A stretch of DNA of 64,000 bases from Glaciihabitans tibetensis (GTDB lineage Bacteria > Actinomycetota > Actinomycetes > Actinomycetales > Microbacteriaceae), in assembly GCF_003003265.1 (NCBI RefSeq), contig NZ_PVTL01000001.1, positions 682,001 to 746,000 of the forward strand, written 5' to 3'. The notes under the pieces are model-generated. The model was not told the origin of the DNA and did no database searches. It saw only the letters and a program-made list of their open reading frames with translations. The position numbers and the translations under genes were made by a program. Each line of letters begins with the position of its first letter. The stretch's first letter is position 1. Of the stretch, positions 1-8,333 are shown one piece after another.

Positions 1-1
1 G

Positions 2-1903
2 TACCACGGCGCGCGGGCAAAGGGCGGCGCCGGGCTCATTATCACCGAGGGCATCCGCGTGCATCCGACGAGCCTGCGGCGGCTTGGGCTGCACGCCTTC
101 GATGACACCGCACTACCCGGGCTGACGGCTCTCGCGGAGACCGTGCATGCCGAGGGCTCTGCACTGTTCGCCCAGCTCCTGCACACCGGGCGCCATTCCG
201 GGGACGACCACCACGGCAGTTGGGGCGCCAGCTCCACACCGTGGACTACCGGCGCGACGGTTCCGCACGTAATGAACACGTTCGACATCGACACGGTAAT
301 CGCTGGCTTCGCCGCCAGCGCCGAGCGTGTGCTCGCCGCGGGGTTCGACGGAATGGAAATCCATCTTGGGCATGGACACCTGCTCCAGCAATTTCTTTCA
401 CCACTCACCAATGACCGCAGCGACGGATACGGCGGCTCTGCCCGATCCCGGCTTCGACTCGCCCGCGAGGTGGTGATGGCTGTCACCGACGTCGTCGCCG
501 GCCGCGGCGCCGTGGGGCTGCGTTTGAGCGCCGACGAGTTTCTTCCCGGCGGTCTCGGACCCGACGACGTCGTTCAGGCTGTCGAGTGGTTGCGCGAGGA
601 CGTCACCATCGACTTCTTGCACGTGAGCCACTCTGCCTACGTGGGTGCGCCCTCGCTGTCCACCCAAATGGCGGATATGAGCTACCCACGCGCTCCGTTC
701 CGCGCACTCCCCGCGCGGTTCAAAGCAGAGTTTCCCGACATCCCCGTGTTGGCCATCTGCCGGATTGACACCCTCGAGACCGGCTCCGAGATGATCGCTG
801 GCGGCGAGGCAGACCTGGTCGGATTTGCCCGTGCGCACATCGCCGAGCCCGCCCTGACAGCTCTGTCGCTCGGTGACGGTCCAGCACCGAGAAGCTGCAT
901 CTCCTGCAACCAGGGGTGCAACGCCAACCTCGAAGCCGTCACTCCCATCACGTGCACGGTCAATCCCAAAGTGGGCATGGAGAAGGCGTGGGATGCCGCG
1001 GAGCGCAGCACCGCGCAGCCGCGCCGCGTACTGGTGGTCGGCGCAGGACCGGCCGGACTCGAGGCCGCCGTTACCGCTGTGCGGCGCGGCCACACGGTCG
1101 CGGTCGTGGACCGACGCGACGAGCTCGGCGGTGTCCTCAGCGACCTCGTGAAAATGCGTGGCCGGGACGGCTTTGCCATCCTGACGCGCGAACTTTCGGC
1201 CGAACTCCGCGCTTCCGCGGCGATCGTGCGCCTCGGTACCGAGGCCACCCCTGCTCTCGTCGCCGAGTTCGCACCGGACTGCGTGGTACTCGCCACCGGG
1301 GCGGCACCCGATCCTGCCACCCGGCTCACGCTCTCCGGCAGCACACCGGTCTACGACACCGTGTCAGTGCTGGAGAGTCCTGACGTCGTCGGTAAGCACT
1401 GCGTCATCGTCGACGATTTGGGCACCTGGGAAGCGAGCGGGCTCGCGGAGCAGCTGGCTGCAGACGGCGTGCTCGTCGATCTGGTCTCGTCCACGCCAGG
1501 ATTCGCCGCACGGGTCACGGTGTATTCGCGTCTCGCGCTCGGTTCGCGACTCGGCGCCGCGGGCGTGAGGGTTCACACGCTGAGCAAACTGCGCTCGTCC
1601 GAAAGCGGCGCGCTTCACCTCGAGCACACCATCGGCGGCCCCGACGTGTCGCTGGACAACGTCGATTCTGTGGTGCACGTGCGCCCAGCGCGCGCGACCA
1701 CCGCTCTGTTCGACACACTTCAGGAGGTTGGGTGGCATGGTGAGGTGCACCTCGTCGGTGATGCGTTTGCTCCTCGGAGCGCTCAGGAAGCCGTTTACGA
1801 GGGGCGGGCGGTTGGGCTCTCCATCGGCGTCGCGAACACAACCGTGTTAGCTGGCATCTCCGCCCGTGCTCCCTACCAGCTTGGGCGGGGGACGGCAGCA
1901 TGA
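2..1903 (+). CDS. Old yellow enzyme family NADH:flavin oxidoreductase with FAD/NAD(P)-binding domain (5' partial)
   Basis: This is a 2,4-dienoyl-CoA reductase-like enzyme, expected to reduce activated double bonds using FMN, a 4Fe-4S cluster and FAD/NAD(P)H. The frame is open to the first base of the window and the residues there (YHGARAKGGAGLIITEG) are family sequence, so the start lies upstream and the GTG at 59 is internal. The TIM-barrel part shows HLGHGHLLQQFLSP followed by DRSDGYGGS. The iron-sulfur cysteines follow in CISCNQGC and the CTVNP segment. A dinucleotide fold then starts at VVGAGPAGLEAA. The stop overlaps the next start by 4 bases (ATGA), so it heads or continues an oxidative catabolic operon. 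The substrate is unknown. Confidence 0.9.
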   Translation, partial: YHGARAKGGAGLIITEGIRVHPTSLRRLGLHAFDDTALPGLTALAETVHAEGSALFAQLLHTGRHSGDDHHGSWGASSTPWTTGATVPHVMNTFDIDTVIAGFAASAERVLAAGFDGMEIHLGHGHLLQQFLSPLTNDRSDGYGGSARSRLRLAREVVMAVTDVVAGRGAVGLRLSADEFLPGGLGPDDVVQAVEWLREDVTIDFLHVSHSAYVGAPSLSTQMADMSYPRAPFRALPARFKAEFPDIPVLAICRIDTLETGSEMIAGGEADLVGFARAHIAEPALTALSLGDGPAPRSCISCNQGCNANLEAVTPITCTVNPKVGMEKAWDAAERSTAQPRRVLVVGAGPAGLEAAVTAVRRGHTVAVVDRRDELGGVLSDLVKMRGRDGFAILTRELSAELRASAAIVRLGTEATPALVAEFAPDCVVLATGAAPDPATRLTLSGSTPVYDTVSVLESPDVVGKHCVIVDDLGTWEASGLAEQLAADGVLVDLVSSTPGFAARVTVYSRLALGSRLGAAGVRVHTLSKLRSSESGALHLEHTIGGPDVSLDNVDSVVHVRPARATTALFDTLQEVGWHGEVHLVGDAFAPRSAQEAVYEGRAVGLSIGVANTTVLAGISARAPYQLGRGTAA

Positions 1904-2658
1904 GCGCGCGATTGGACGGCCGGATCGCGCTGGTGACAGGGGCCGCCGGCGAGATCGGACGGGCAATTTTGGAGCGGTTGCTCGAGGAGGGCGCCACGGT
2001 TGCGCTGGCCGACATCCACCTCGAACCTCTCAATGTCATCCGCGGGGCGCTCACCGTCGATCAACGAAAGCGCACGAGCGTGCATCGCCTTGACGTGCGG
2101 TCAGACGATAGCTGCACCACGGTCGTCGCCGAGGTTGTCCAGACCTGGGCCGGGCTGGATATCCTCGTCAACGGCGCCGGAATAATGGTGCGCAGACCTG
2201 CACTTGAGACCGATTCCGCGCAATTCCAGGCCATCCTGGATGTCAATCTGACGGGCGCGTACCGCATGGCGCGCGCGAGCCACTCCTTCCTCAGTGCGTC
2301 CGGCCGCGGCAACGTGGTCTCCGTGTCGTCGACTCACGCCTTCCTCGCCGCGAAGAACTCGATCGCGTACTCCACAAGCAAAGCGGCCCTCAGCCACCTG
2401 ACCAGGCTCCTCGCACTCGAATGGGCTGCCGACGGCATACGAGTGAATGCCGTGGCTCCCACCGTGGTTCCGTCGGCGATGACTGCTGATGTGCTCGCGG
2501 ACCCTGCGTATCTTGCCCGCAAGCTGGGAGCCATACCGCTCGGCAGGCCGATCGAGGCCGCGCACGTTGCCGCCTCCATCAGCTATCTCTGCTCGTCCGA
2601 TGCTGATTCGACCACGGGCCAGATTTTGGTTCTCGACGGCGGCGAAAGTCTCGCCTGA
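1900..2658 (+). CDS. SDR family NAD(P)-dependent oxidoreductase
   Basis: A classical short-chain dehydrogenase/reductase of 252 residues, the usual length. It carries the cofactor motif TGAAGEIG (residues 13-20), the structural NGAG (91-94), a catalytic serine near 143-144, and the Y157-x3-K161 pair in YSTSK. It should oxidise an alcohol or reduce a ketone in the cytoplasm. The start is coupled by a 4-base overlap to the reductase upstream, and the GMC oxidoreductase follows at once, so the product is probably part of one alcohol/ketone degradation route. The substrate cannot be read from the sequence. Confidence 0.92.
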   Translation: MSARLDGRIALVTGAAGEIGRAILERLLEEGATVALADIHLEPLNVIRGALTVDQRKRTSVHRLDVRSDDSCTTVVAEVVQTWAGLDILVNGAGIMVRRPALETDSAQFQAILDVNLTGAYRMARASHSFLSASGRGNVVSVSSTHAFLAAKNSIAYSTSKAALSHLTRLLALEWAADGIRVNAVAPTVVPSAMTADVLADPAYLARKLGAIPLGRPIEAAHVAASISYLCSSDADSTTGQILVLDGGESLA

Positions 2659-2660
2659 CC

Positions 2661-4373
2661 ATGGGCTCAAGCATGACGACATCCAACATCACAGATACCG
2701 ACACCACGGATACCGACACCACGGATACCGACACCAACCGTACTAACACCACACGTTCTGCCACCACACGTACCGACACCACACGTATCGACACCACACG
2801 TACCGCCGCAAGCACACCTGCCGGCACGAAGTCCACGAAAAGGGCCACGATGACACACTCTCCCCTCGCCGACCCGCGACCGCACGTAATAGTCGTCGGC
2901 ACCGGCGCCGCCGGGCTCATGGTGGCCGACCGGCTCGCCGACGTCGCCCGGGTCACCGTGATTGAGGCGGGTGCGGATGCGGGATCACCACCCCCGCGGT
3001 GGTTGCTCGACGATCTCGCATTTGGACCGGGCGTGGACTGGGGTGACAGCGATGCGGCCACCGGCCTCAGCCTGCCGCGCGGCAAGGTGACCGGCGGGAG
3101 TACCTCGATAAACGCTGCCGCCGCACTGCGTGGGCAGCCGTGGTGCTTTGACGAGTGGAACCTGCCCGGGTGGGCCTGGGAAGACATCGCCCCCTCGTTC
3201 GAAGCGATCGAGAATGACGCGCAATTTGGCTCGGAGCCCGGCCACGGTTCGGAGGGGCCCATCCCGATCACCCGGCTGTCCTTCAGCCCCATCGACGAGA
3301 CGTTCGTCGAATGGGCACGAGCACGCGGGCACGCCTGGGTCGACGACCAGAATGCGCCGGGAGCGCTCGGCGTCGGTCACTGGCCCACGAACATGGTCGA
3401 CAATGGCCGTCGCTGGGGCACCCACGCTGCCGTCCTCCCGGGGCTGCGCGCTCGTGCGACGGTGCGTACGTCGACCGAGGTGACGCGGCTGCTGCTGATA
3501 GACGGCGAGTGTGTGGGTGTCGAGGTCAACGGGCCCAACGGACTCGAGGCGCTCCATGCCGATCACGTGGTTCTCAGCGCGGGTAGCTTCAACTCCCCCG
3601 CCATCCTCCTCCGCTCCGGCATCGGGCCCGCGAACACACTCGCCGAGGCGAACGTGCCGATGCAGGTCGAGATACCCGGCGTGGGCCGCAATCTGCAGGA
3701 CCATCCCTGGGCGGTGCTGAGCGTGCGCGCGACGGACCCGAAAGCGCCCGGTCTGCGGCCGGTCAATGGTGCGCTGCTGCGCTACGAGATCGAGCAGGAC
3801 GACCACCTGGAGGTACACCTGTACCCGCACCAGGCGCTCCCCTACGTTCCCGGATCCGACGAGGCCGAGGTCCTCGTCGGAATCGGCCTGATGCGGGCGA
3901 CGAGCCGCGGTGCCGTCACGCTCTCGTCTGACGGTGACCTGGAGGTGCGGATGAACCACCTGAGTGACGAGCAGGACAAACGGGCGTGGCGCGCGGTCCT
4001 CGCGGACGCGACGCAATACGTCGACGACATGGTCGCGGCGGGGGTCTTCGAACCGCCGGTCTCGCCCTGGTGGACGTCCGACGATCTGGATGGCGCCATC
4101 CGCGACCATCAGGACTCGTACGGTCATGCCGTCGGTACCTGCCAGATGGGAACCGATGACAATCCAAGTGCTGTTGTCGACCCGAGCCTCGCGGTGCGCG
4201 GCGTGGCCCGTCTGAGCGTTATCGACGCCTCAGTCATCCCCATCAGCCCCCGCGCCAACACCATGCTCGCGAGCATGGCGGTGGGCTGGCGCGGCGGCGA
4301 AATGCTCGCCACCCAACTGACCACCACTGAGAACCGATCCACGACAGGGAGACCGACCCATGCCACTTCTTGA
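2661..4373 (+). CDS. GMC family FAD-dependent oxidoreductase
   Basis: A glucose-methanol-choline family flavoenzyme that oxidises a primary or secondary alcohol. FAD binding is seen in VVGTGAAGLMVADRLA, the GMC signature in RGKVTGGSTSINA, and the C-terminal catalytic region in YGHAVGTCQMG and ANTMLASMA. Residues 1-60 from the ATG at 2661 are an unusual Thr/Asp/Arg low-complexity repeat unrelated to the family. An ATG at 2850 (protein starting MTHSPLADP) has a better ribosome site (AAAAGGG) and would leave the repeat in an untranslated leader; I give the long form because it keeps operon spacing tight. The 3' end overlaps the aldehyde dehydrogenase start by 14 bases, which suggests alcohol to aldehyde to acid processing. 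Confidence 0.88.
   Translation: MGSSMTTSNITDTDTTDTDTTDTDTNRTNTTRSATTRTDTTRIDTTRTAASTPAGTKSTKRATMTHSPLADPRPHVIVVGTGAAGLMVADRLADVARVTVIEAGADAGSPPPRWLLDDLAFGPGVDWGDSDAATGLSLPRGKVTGGSTSINAAAALRGQPWCFDEWNLPGWAWEDIAPSFEAIENDAQFGSEPGHGSEGPIPITRLSFSPIDETFVEWARARGHAWVDDQNAPGALGVGHWPTNMVDNGRRWGTHAAVLPGLRARATVRTSTEVTRLLLIDGECVGVEVNGPNGLEALHADHVVLSAGSFNSPAILLRSGIGPANTLAEANVPMQVEIPGVGRNLQDHPWAVLSVRATDPKAPGLRPVNGALLRYEIEQDDHLEVHLYPHQALPYVPGSDEAEVLVGIGLMRATSRGAVTLSSDGDLEVRMNHLSDEQDKRAWRAVLADATQYVDDMVAAGVFEPPVSPWWTSDDLDGAIRDHQDSYGHAVGTCQMGTDDNPSAVVDPSLAVRGVARLSVIDASVIPISPRANTMLASMAVGWRGGEMLATQLTTTENRSTTGRPTHATS
2691..2810 (+). repeat. 15-bp tandem repeat, 8 units, at the 5' end of the GMC gene
   Basis: Eight consecutive 15-base units. 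The first three are near identical (ACGGATACCGACACC) and the later ones diverge (ACACGTACCGACACC type). They encode five-residue units such as TDTDT, TRTDT and TRIDT if the upstream ATG is used. No spacer separates the units, so this is a minisatellite rather than a CRISPR or operator array. Confidence 0.9.
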
Positions 4374-5820
4374 CCCGGGCACATTCGCCACCGTCCTTCA
4401 CACCGGCAAGCCCGCACGTGCCGCGCAATCCATGGATATCGTCGAGCCTGCGACGGGAGACGTGCTCGGTCGTGTCGCGACCGCCACCGTCGACGATCTC
4501 AGCACCGCGGTCAGCGCACTCACGGAGGGCCAGCGTAGCTGGGCAGCGGCTCCGCCTTCCGAGCGTGCTGCGGTGCTCCGCGAGGCAGGCCGCCTCCTCG
4601 AGGTCAACGGGCCCGAACTCGCCGACTGGTTCGTCCGGGAGGCCGGCTGCACCGTGGGCAAGGCCTACTTCGAACTGACCATCAGCGCGCAGGCTCTGTA
4701 CGCAGCTGCCGGCCTCGCCGCTGAACCCGTTGGAGAGCTCTACCCGTCGGCAGCCGGTCGGATGAGTATGTCGCGGAGGGTACCCGCCGGAATCGTTGGC
4801 GTTATTGCGCCGTTCAACTCGCCGCTATACCTCGCACTTCGCTCGATCGCACCGGCGCTCGCGGTGGGCAATGCCGTCATCGTGAAGCCTGACCCGCGTA
4901 CGGCGATCACCGGCGGCATCATCATCGCCGAAGCGCTGTTCCAGGCGGGGCTGCCGGAAGACGTGCTCGCCGTGCTCCCGGGCGGAAGCGACGTCGGGGC
5001 GGCACTCGTTGGTCATCCCCGCGTGCCGATCATCGCTTTTACGGGATCGACCGCGGCGGGCAAGGCCATCGCCGCGCAGGCCGCACCGCTACTCAAACGA
5101 TTGCATCTGGAACTCGGAGGCAACTCCGCGCTGGTTATCTTTGACGACGTCGATATCGAGCGGGCCGCAAGCGCGGGCGCCTTCGGATCGTTTATGCACT
5201 CTGGCCAAATCTGCATGTCCTCGAGTCGCCACTTGGTGCACGCTTCGATTGCGGACGCCTACGTCGAAGCTTTGGCACGGCACGCGGAGGCTCTGCTCAT
5301 CGCCAATCCCGCCCTCAACCCCGCTGCGATGGTTGGACCGCTGATTGATGCACGGCAACGCGACTCGGTGCATTCAATTGTGACGGATACCGTGGCTGCG
5401 GGGGCCACGGTCATCACCGGTGGATCCTATGACGGGCTTTTCTATGCGCCAACGGTCCTCGCCAATGTTCAGCCCGGCACACCGGCGTATGACCGCGAAA
5501 TTTTCGGTCCGGTTGCTCCGGTGACCGTCTTTCACACCTTCGACGAAGCGGTGGAACTCGCCAACGGAACCGAATACGGCCTCTCTCTCGGCGTCCTCAC
5601 GTCCAACATCGCGCAGGGGCTCGCCTTCGCCGACCTCGCCGTGAGCGGGAATGTCCACATCAATGACCAGACCCTCGTCGACGACGTCGTTCAGCCCTTC
5701 GGAGGGATGGCCGGATCAGGAAACGGCAGCCGCGTCGGATCCACCCGGTACAACGCCGATGCGTTCACCGAACAGCAATGGGTGACCGTCCAGCCCGAGA
5801 TCGCCCTCTACCCCTACTAG
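4360..5820 (+). CDS. Aldehyde dehydrogenase (benzaldehyde/vanillin dehydrogenase-like)
   Basis: An NAD(P)-dependent aldehyde dehydrogenase of 486 residues. Catalytic residues are visible: N153 in PFNSP, E251 in LELGG, and the nucleophile C285 in SGQICMSSS. The cofactor motif FTGSTAAGK is at about 227-235. The overall pattern resembles the benzaldehyde, salicylaldehyde and vanillin dehydrogenase branch, but that subfamily call is a recollection of motifs and not a search. It starts inside the end of the GMC gene, consistent with translational coupling, and would convert the aldehyde made by that enzyme to a carboxylic acid. Confidence 0.92.
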   Translation: MPLLDPGTFATVLHTGKPARAAQSMDIVEPATGDVLGRVATATVDDLSTAVSALTEGQRSWAAAPPSERAAVLREAGRLLEVNGPELADWFVREAGCTVGKAYFELTISAQALYAAAGLAAEPVGELYPSAAGRMSMSRRVPAGIVGVIAPFNSPLYLALRSIAPALAVGNAVIVKPDPRTAITGGIIIAEALFQAGLPEDVLAVLPGGSDVGAALVGHPRVPIIAFTGSTAAGKAIAAQAAPLLKRLHLELGGNSALVIFDDVDIERAASAGAFGSFMHSGQICMSSSRHLVHASIADAYVEALARHAEALLIANPALNPAAMVGPLIDARQRDSVHSIVTDTVAAGATVITGGSYDGLFYAPTVLANVQPGTPAYDREIFGPVAPVTVFHTFDEAVELANGTEYGLSLGVLTSNIAQGLAFADLAVSGNVHINDQTLVDDVVQPFGGMAGSGNGSRVGSTRYNADAFTEQQWVTVQPEIALYPY

Positions 5821-5838
5821 AACCGAAGGAATCACACC

Positions 5839-6270
5839 ATGGCACACATCTATACGGCGAACGCCCACGTTGCAGGCGGCCGCACCGGTCACGGTTCTAC
5901 CAGCGACGGAAAACTTGACCTTTCCCTCTCACGCCCGGGGTCCAACGGGGAGGGGACCAATCCCGAGCAGCTCTTTGCGATCGCCTACGGAGCGTGTTTC
6001 GAGGGCGCATTGGCCACCGTCGCGCGTCGTCAACGGGTCGATGTCGGTCTTACGTCCATCGAGTCGTCAGTCGAGTTGCATTCTGCCGAAGACGGCAGTT
6101 TTTACATCGAGGCGGCGTTGGACGTCACCCTGCCTGCGGTCGAGGACCCTAACCTGGCGCTCGCGCTCGTGCTCGAGGCACACCGCGTGTGCCCGTACTC
6201 GAACGCGTTGAGGGGCAACGTCGCGGTTGTGTTGACGGCCAACGGGAGCAAAGTTGCGACGAATGACTGA
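5839..6270 (+). CDS. OsmC/Ohr family peroxiredoxin
   Basis: A 143-residue thiol peroxidase of the Ohr/OsmC fold, with the two reactive cysteines at C53 (GACF) and C118 (HRVCPYSNA), the spacing typical of organic hydroperoxide resistance proteins. It reduces organic hydroperoxides through a dithiol cycle in the cytoplasm. It follows the aldehyde dehydrogenase by 18 bases with a good AAGGAA ribosome site. It probably protects against peroxides generated by the flavin oxidases of the same operon, an inference from position. Confidence 0.9.
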   Translation: MAHIYTANAHVAGGRTGHGSTSDGKLDLSLSRPGSNGEGTNPEQLFAIAYGACFEGALATVARRQRVDVGLTSIESSVELHSAEDGSFYIEAALDVTLPAVEDPNLALALVLEAHRVCPYSNALRGNVAVVLTANGSKVATND

Positions 6271-6772
6271 GACAGTGAGTGCCGCGATCTCCGGAATAGA
6301 TGACCCGGGGGTGCTCCGCCGTGGCTTCACCCTCTACCCTCGTGGGGTGATGGCCGTCGCCTCGCTGATCGACGGGGAACCGGTAGGTCTCGCCGTGAGC
6401 GCCTTCGTGTCTGTGTCGCTGGAGCCGCCGCTCATGCTGATCTGTATCGATGCGCAGTCCCGCACCTGGCCGGTCCTGAGAACGGCCGGCGGTATCGGTG
6501 TGTCGGTGATCGCCGAGGACCAGGCGTGGCTCGGTCGTCAACTGGCGAGCCGACGCACCGATCGTTTCGCGGGGACGGAATTTGACGCGAGCGAATCGGG
6601 TGCCCTGTTGCTGGCTGGCTCAACCGCTCGTTTCGACTGCACAATCGAGAGCGAGTCAGTCGCCGGAGACCATCTCATGGTTCTGCTCAGGGTCACAGCG
6701 ATGGAGGGCAGCCCGGAGGTGATGCCCCTGCTCTGGCACGACTCAGAATTCCGCCGCGTTCACGAGCTCTGA
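6254..6772 (+). CDS. Flavin reductase domain protein (FMN-binding split barrel)
   Basis: A flavin reductase-like protein of about 170 residues. The N-terminal pattern GFTLYPRGVMAVASLIDGEPVGLAVSAF and the SRTWPVL segment match the HpaC/flavin:NADH reductase family that feeds reduced FMN or FAD to two-component monooxygenases. The start is either TTG at 6254, preceded by GGGAG and overlapping the Ohr gene by 17 bases, or ATG at 6263. It is the last gene of the operon. No partner monooxygenase is in the window, so it may lie upstream, or the protein may act as an oxidoreductase itself. Confidence 0.82.
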   Translation: MRRMTETVSAAISGIDDPGVLRRGFTLYPRGVMAVASLIDGEPVGLAVSAFVSVSLEPPLMLICIDAQSRTWPVLRTAGGIGVSVIAEDQAWLGRQLASRRTDRFAGTEFDASESGALLLAGSTARFDCTIESESVAGDHLMVLLRVTAMEGSPEVMPLLWHDSEFRRVHEL

Positions 6773-6896
6773 CACGACGCCGCAATCGTGTGGGAATGAC
6801 GGGAAGCTAATAACGCGGTTGGTGTTATAAAAGCCAGATTGTTACAGAACTCCTGCGCCAGGGGGTAATCTTCGGGGAACAAACATCGGGGCGTCC

Positions 6897-8204
6897 TTGG
6901 TCACAATCTCCTGGTTCAGCAAAACATTGCTGGCCTTCATCACCGTCGGCGCGCTCATGGCAACGGGAACGTCGAGCGCGCCGCCGGCGAGTGCCGGTCG
7001 CGCGCCAGCAAGCATCGTGTTGTCGACGGCTTCTGGCCCTGTAGGCACCAGCGTGGTGGTCACGGGCGCGGCGTTCGCGAAAAAGGCACGCGGCACCCTT
7101 ACCGCCGGCGCCAGCAGCGTGGCGTTCACCACCTCCGTCACGGGAGCGTTCTCCAGCACGATCACCGTTGCACCCACTCAGGGCGCAACCGTCGCTATCC
7201 GCGCGACCGATGGGGCGAGCGTCGCGTCCGCGTCCTTCACGGTGACGTACAGCGCCGTGTCCACGGCGCCAACGCCCGCCACAATTGCGCCGATTCCAGC
7301 CGTTACGACTCCTTCCCCTTCGTCCGCCACTGCCCAGCCGCCCATCAGCATGGCTCAGCTGCGCTTCGGTGTCTCTACACCGGGTGGCGCCACAGCGAAC
7401 GCCGAACTCGACGCGGTGGCGTCGCTCGCAGGGGAAAGCCCCTCGATCGTGCTGTCCTACTACGACTTCGGGCAGGCACCACCGATTGCCGATCTCGACA
7501 GCGTCGCCGCACGCGGGGCCACGAGCCTGATTACCTGGGAGCCCTGGCGCTGGGGCGGAGGTCTCGACCAGCCCGCGTTCGCGAACAATCGGATCATCGC
7601 TGGAGATTACGACCCCTCTCTACGCCAATGGGGCGCCGCTCTCGCGGGCTGGGGCAAACCGGTGCTGCTGCGCTACGCCCACGAAATGAACGGCAATTGG
7701 TACCCGTGGGCGGATGGCGCTAACGCCAACGCGCCGGGGTCTTCTGCTGCAGCCTGGCGCCACGTGCACGACGTGGTGGTGGCCGCGGGCGCGACCAACG
7801 TGCAGTGGGTGTGGAGCCCGAACATCCCGTACACAGGGTCCACCGCTCTTTCCGGTCTCTATCCCGGCTCGGCGTATGTCGACATTGTTGCCCTCGATGG
7901 ATACAACTGGGGCACCGCTGCATCCTGGAGTTCGTGGACATCACCGGGAACGCTGTTCGGACCTGGCCTCGCGCAGTTGCGCGCCCTCTCCCCGGGAAAA
8001 CCGATCCTGATCGCCGAAACGGGGTCCGCAGAATCCGGCGGGTCGAAGGCCGTCTGGAACAGGGATCTCGTCTCCTACCTGAAAGCCCAGGGCGATGTGA
8101 TGGGCTTCGTGTGGTTCAACCACAACAAGGAAGCCGATTGGCGAATCAACAGCTCCCTCACCTCCGCGAACGCCCTGGCCGCCGCCCTCGCCGAACGACG
8201 CTAG
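6897..8204 (+). CDS. Secreted glycoside hydrolase family 26-like protein with N-terminal Ig-like domain
   Basis: A 435-residue exported protein. Residues 1-34 form a signal peptide (hydrophobic LLAFITVGALMATG, then an ASA-type cleavage site). Residues 38-118 look like an IPT/Ig-like bacterial domain, followed by a Pro/Thr/Ser linker. Residues 155-433 are a TIM-barrel glycosidase with the probable acid/base E263 in YAHEMNGNWYPW and the nucleophile E374 in ILIAETGS, the GH26 (beta-mannanase/licheninase) pattern. It should act on beta-linked glucan or mannan outside the cell. The start is TTG, with a weak GGGG site upstream. It stands alone, about 125 bases after the catabolic operon. Confidence 0.82.
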   Translation: MVTISWFSKTLLAFITVGALMATGTSSAPPASAGRAPASIVLSTASGPVGTSVVVTGAAFAKKARGTLTAGASSVAFTTSVTGAFSSTITVAPTQGATVAIRATDGASVASASFTVTYSAVSTAPTPATIAPIPAVTTPSPSSATAQPPISMAQLRFGVSTPGGATANAELDAVASLAGESPSIVLSYYDFGQAPPIADLDSVAARGATSLITWEPWRWGGGLDQPAFANNRIIAGDYDPSLRQWGAALAGWGKPVLLRYAHEMNGNWYPWADGANANAPGSSAAAWRHVHDVVVAAGATNVQWVWSPNIPYTGSTALSGLYPGSAYVDIVALDGYNWGTAASWSSWTSPGTLFGPGLAQLRALSPGKPILIAETGSAESGGSKAVWNRDLVSYLKAQGDVMGFVWFNHNKEADWRINSSLTSANALAAALAERR

Positions 8205-8228
8205 GCCGATAGGACGCTAGGACGCGAA

Positions 8229-8262
8229 GCCGTACCGGGGCGACTATCCCATCCGGTGCGGC
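8229..8262. terminator. Candidate stem-loop downstream of the GH26 gene
   Basis: GCCGTACCGG pairs with CCGGTGCGGC (10 base pairs, one G-U) around a 14-base loop, 25 bases after the glycosidase stop. There is no T-run, so it may be a weak or Rho-assisted terminator. Confidence 0.35.
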
Positions 8263-8333
8263 ATCGACCGGGGTACCACGGGCGGGTTAGCGGAAGTAGC
8301 GTGTGAGGCACCCCGTGCGGAAGGTGCTGAGTC

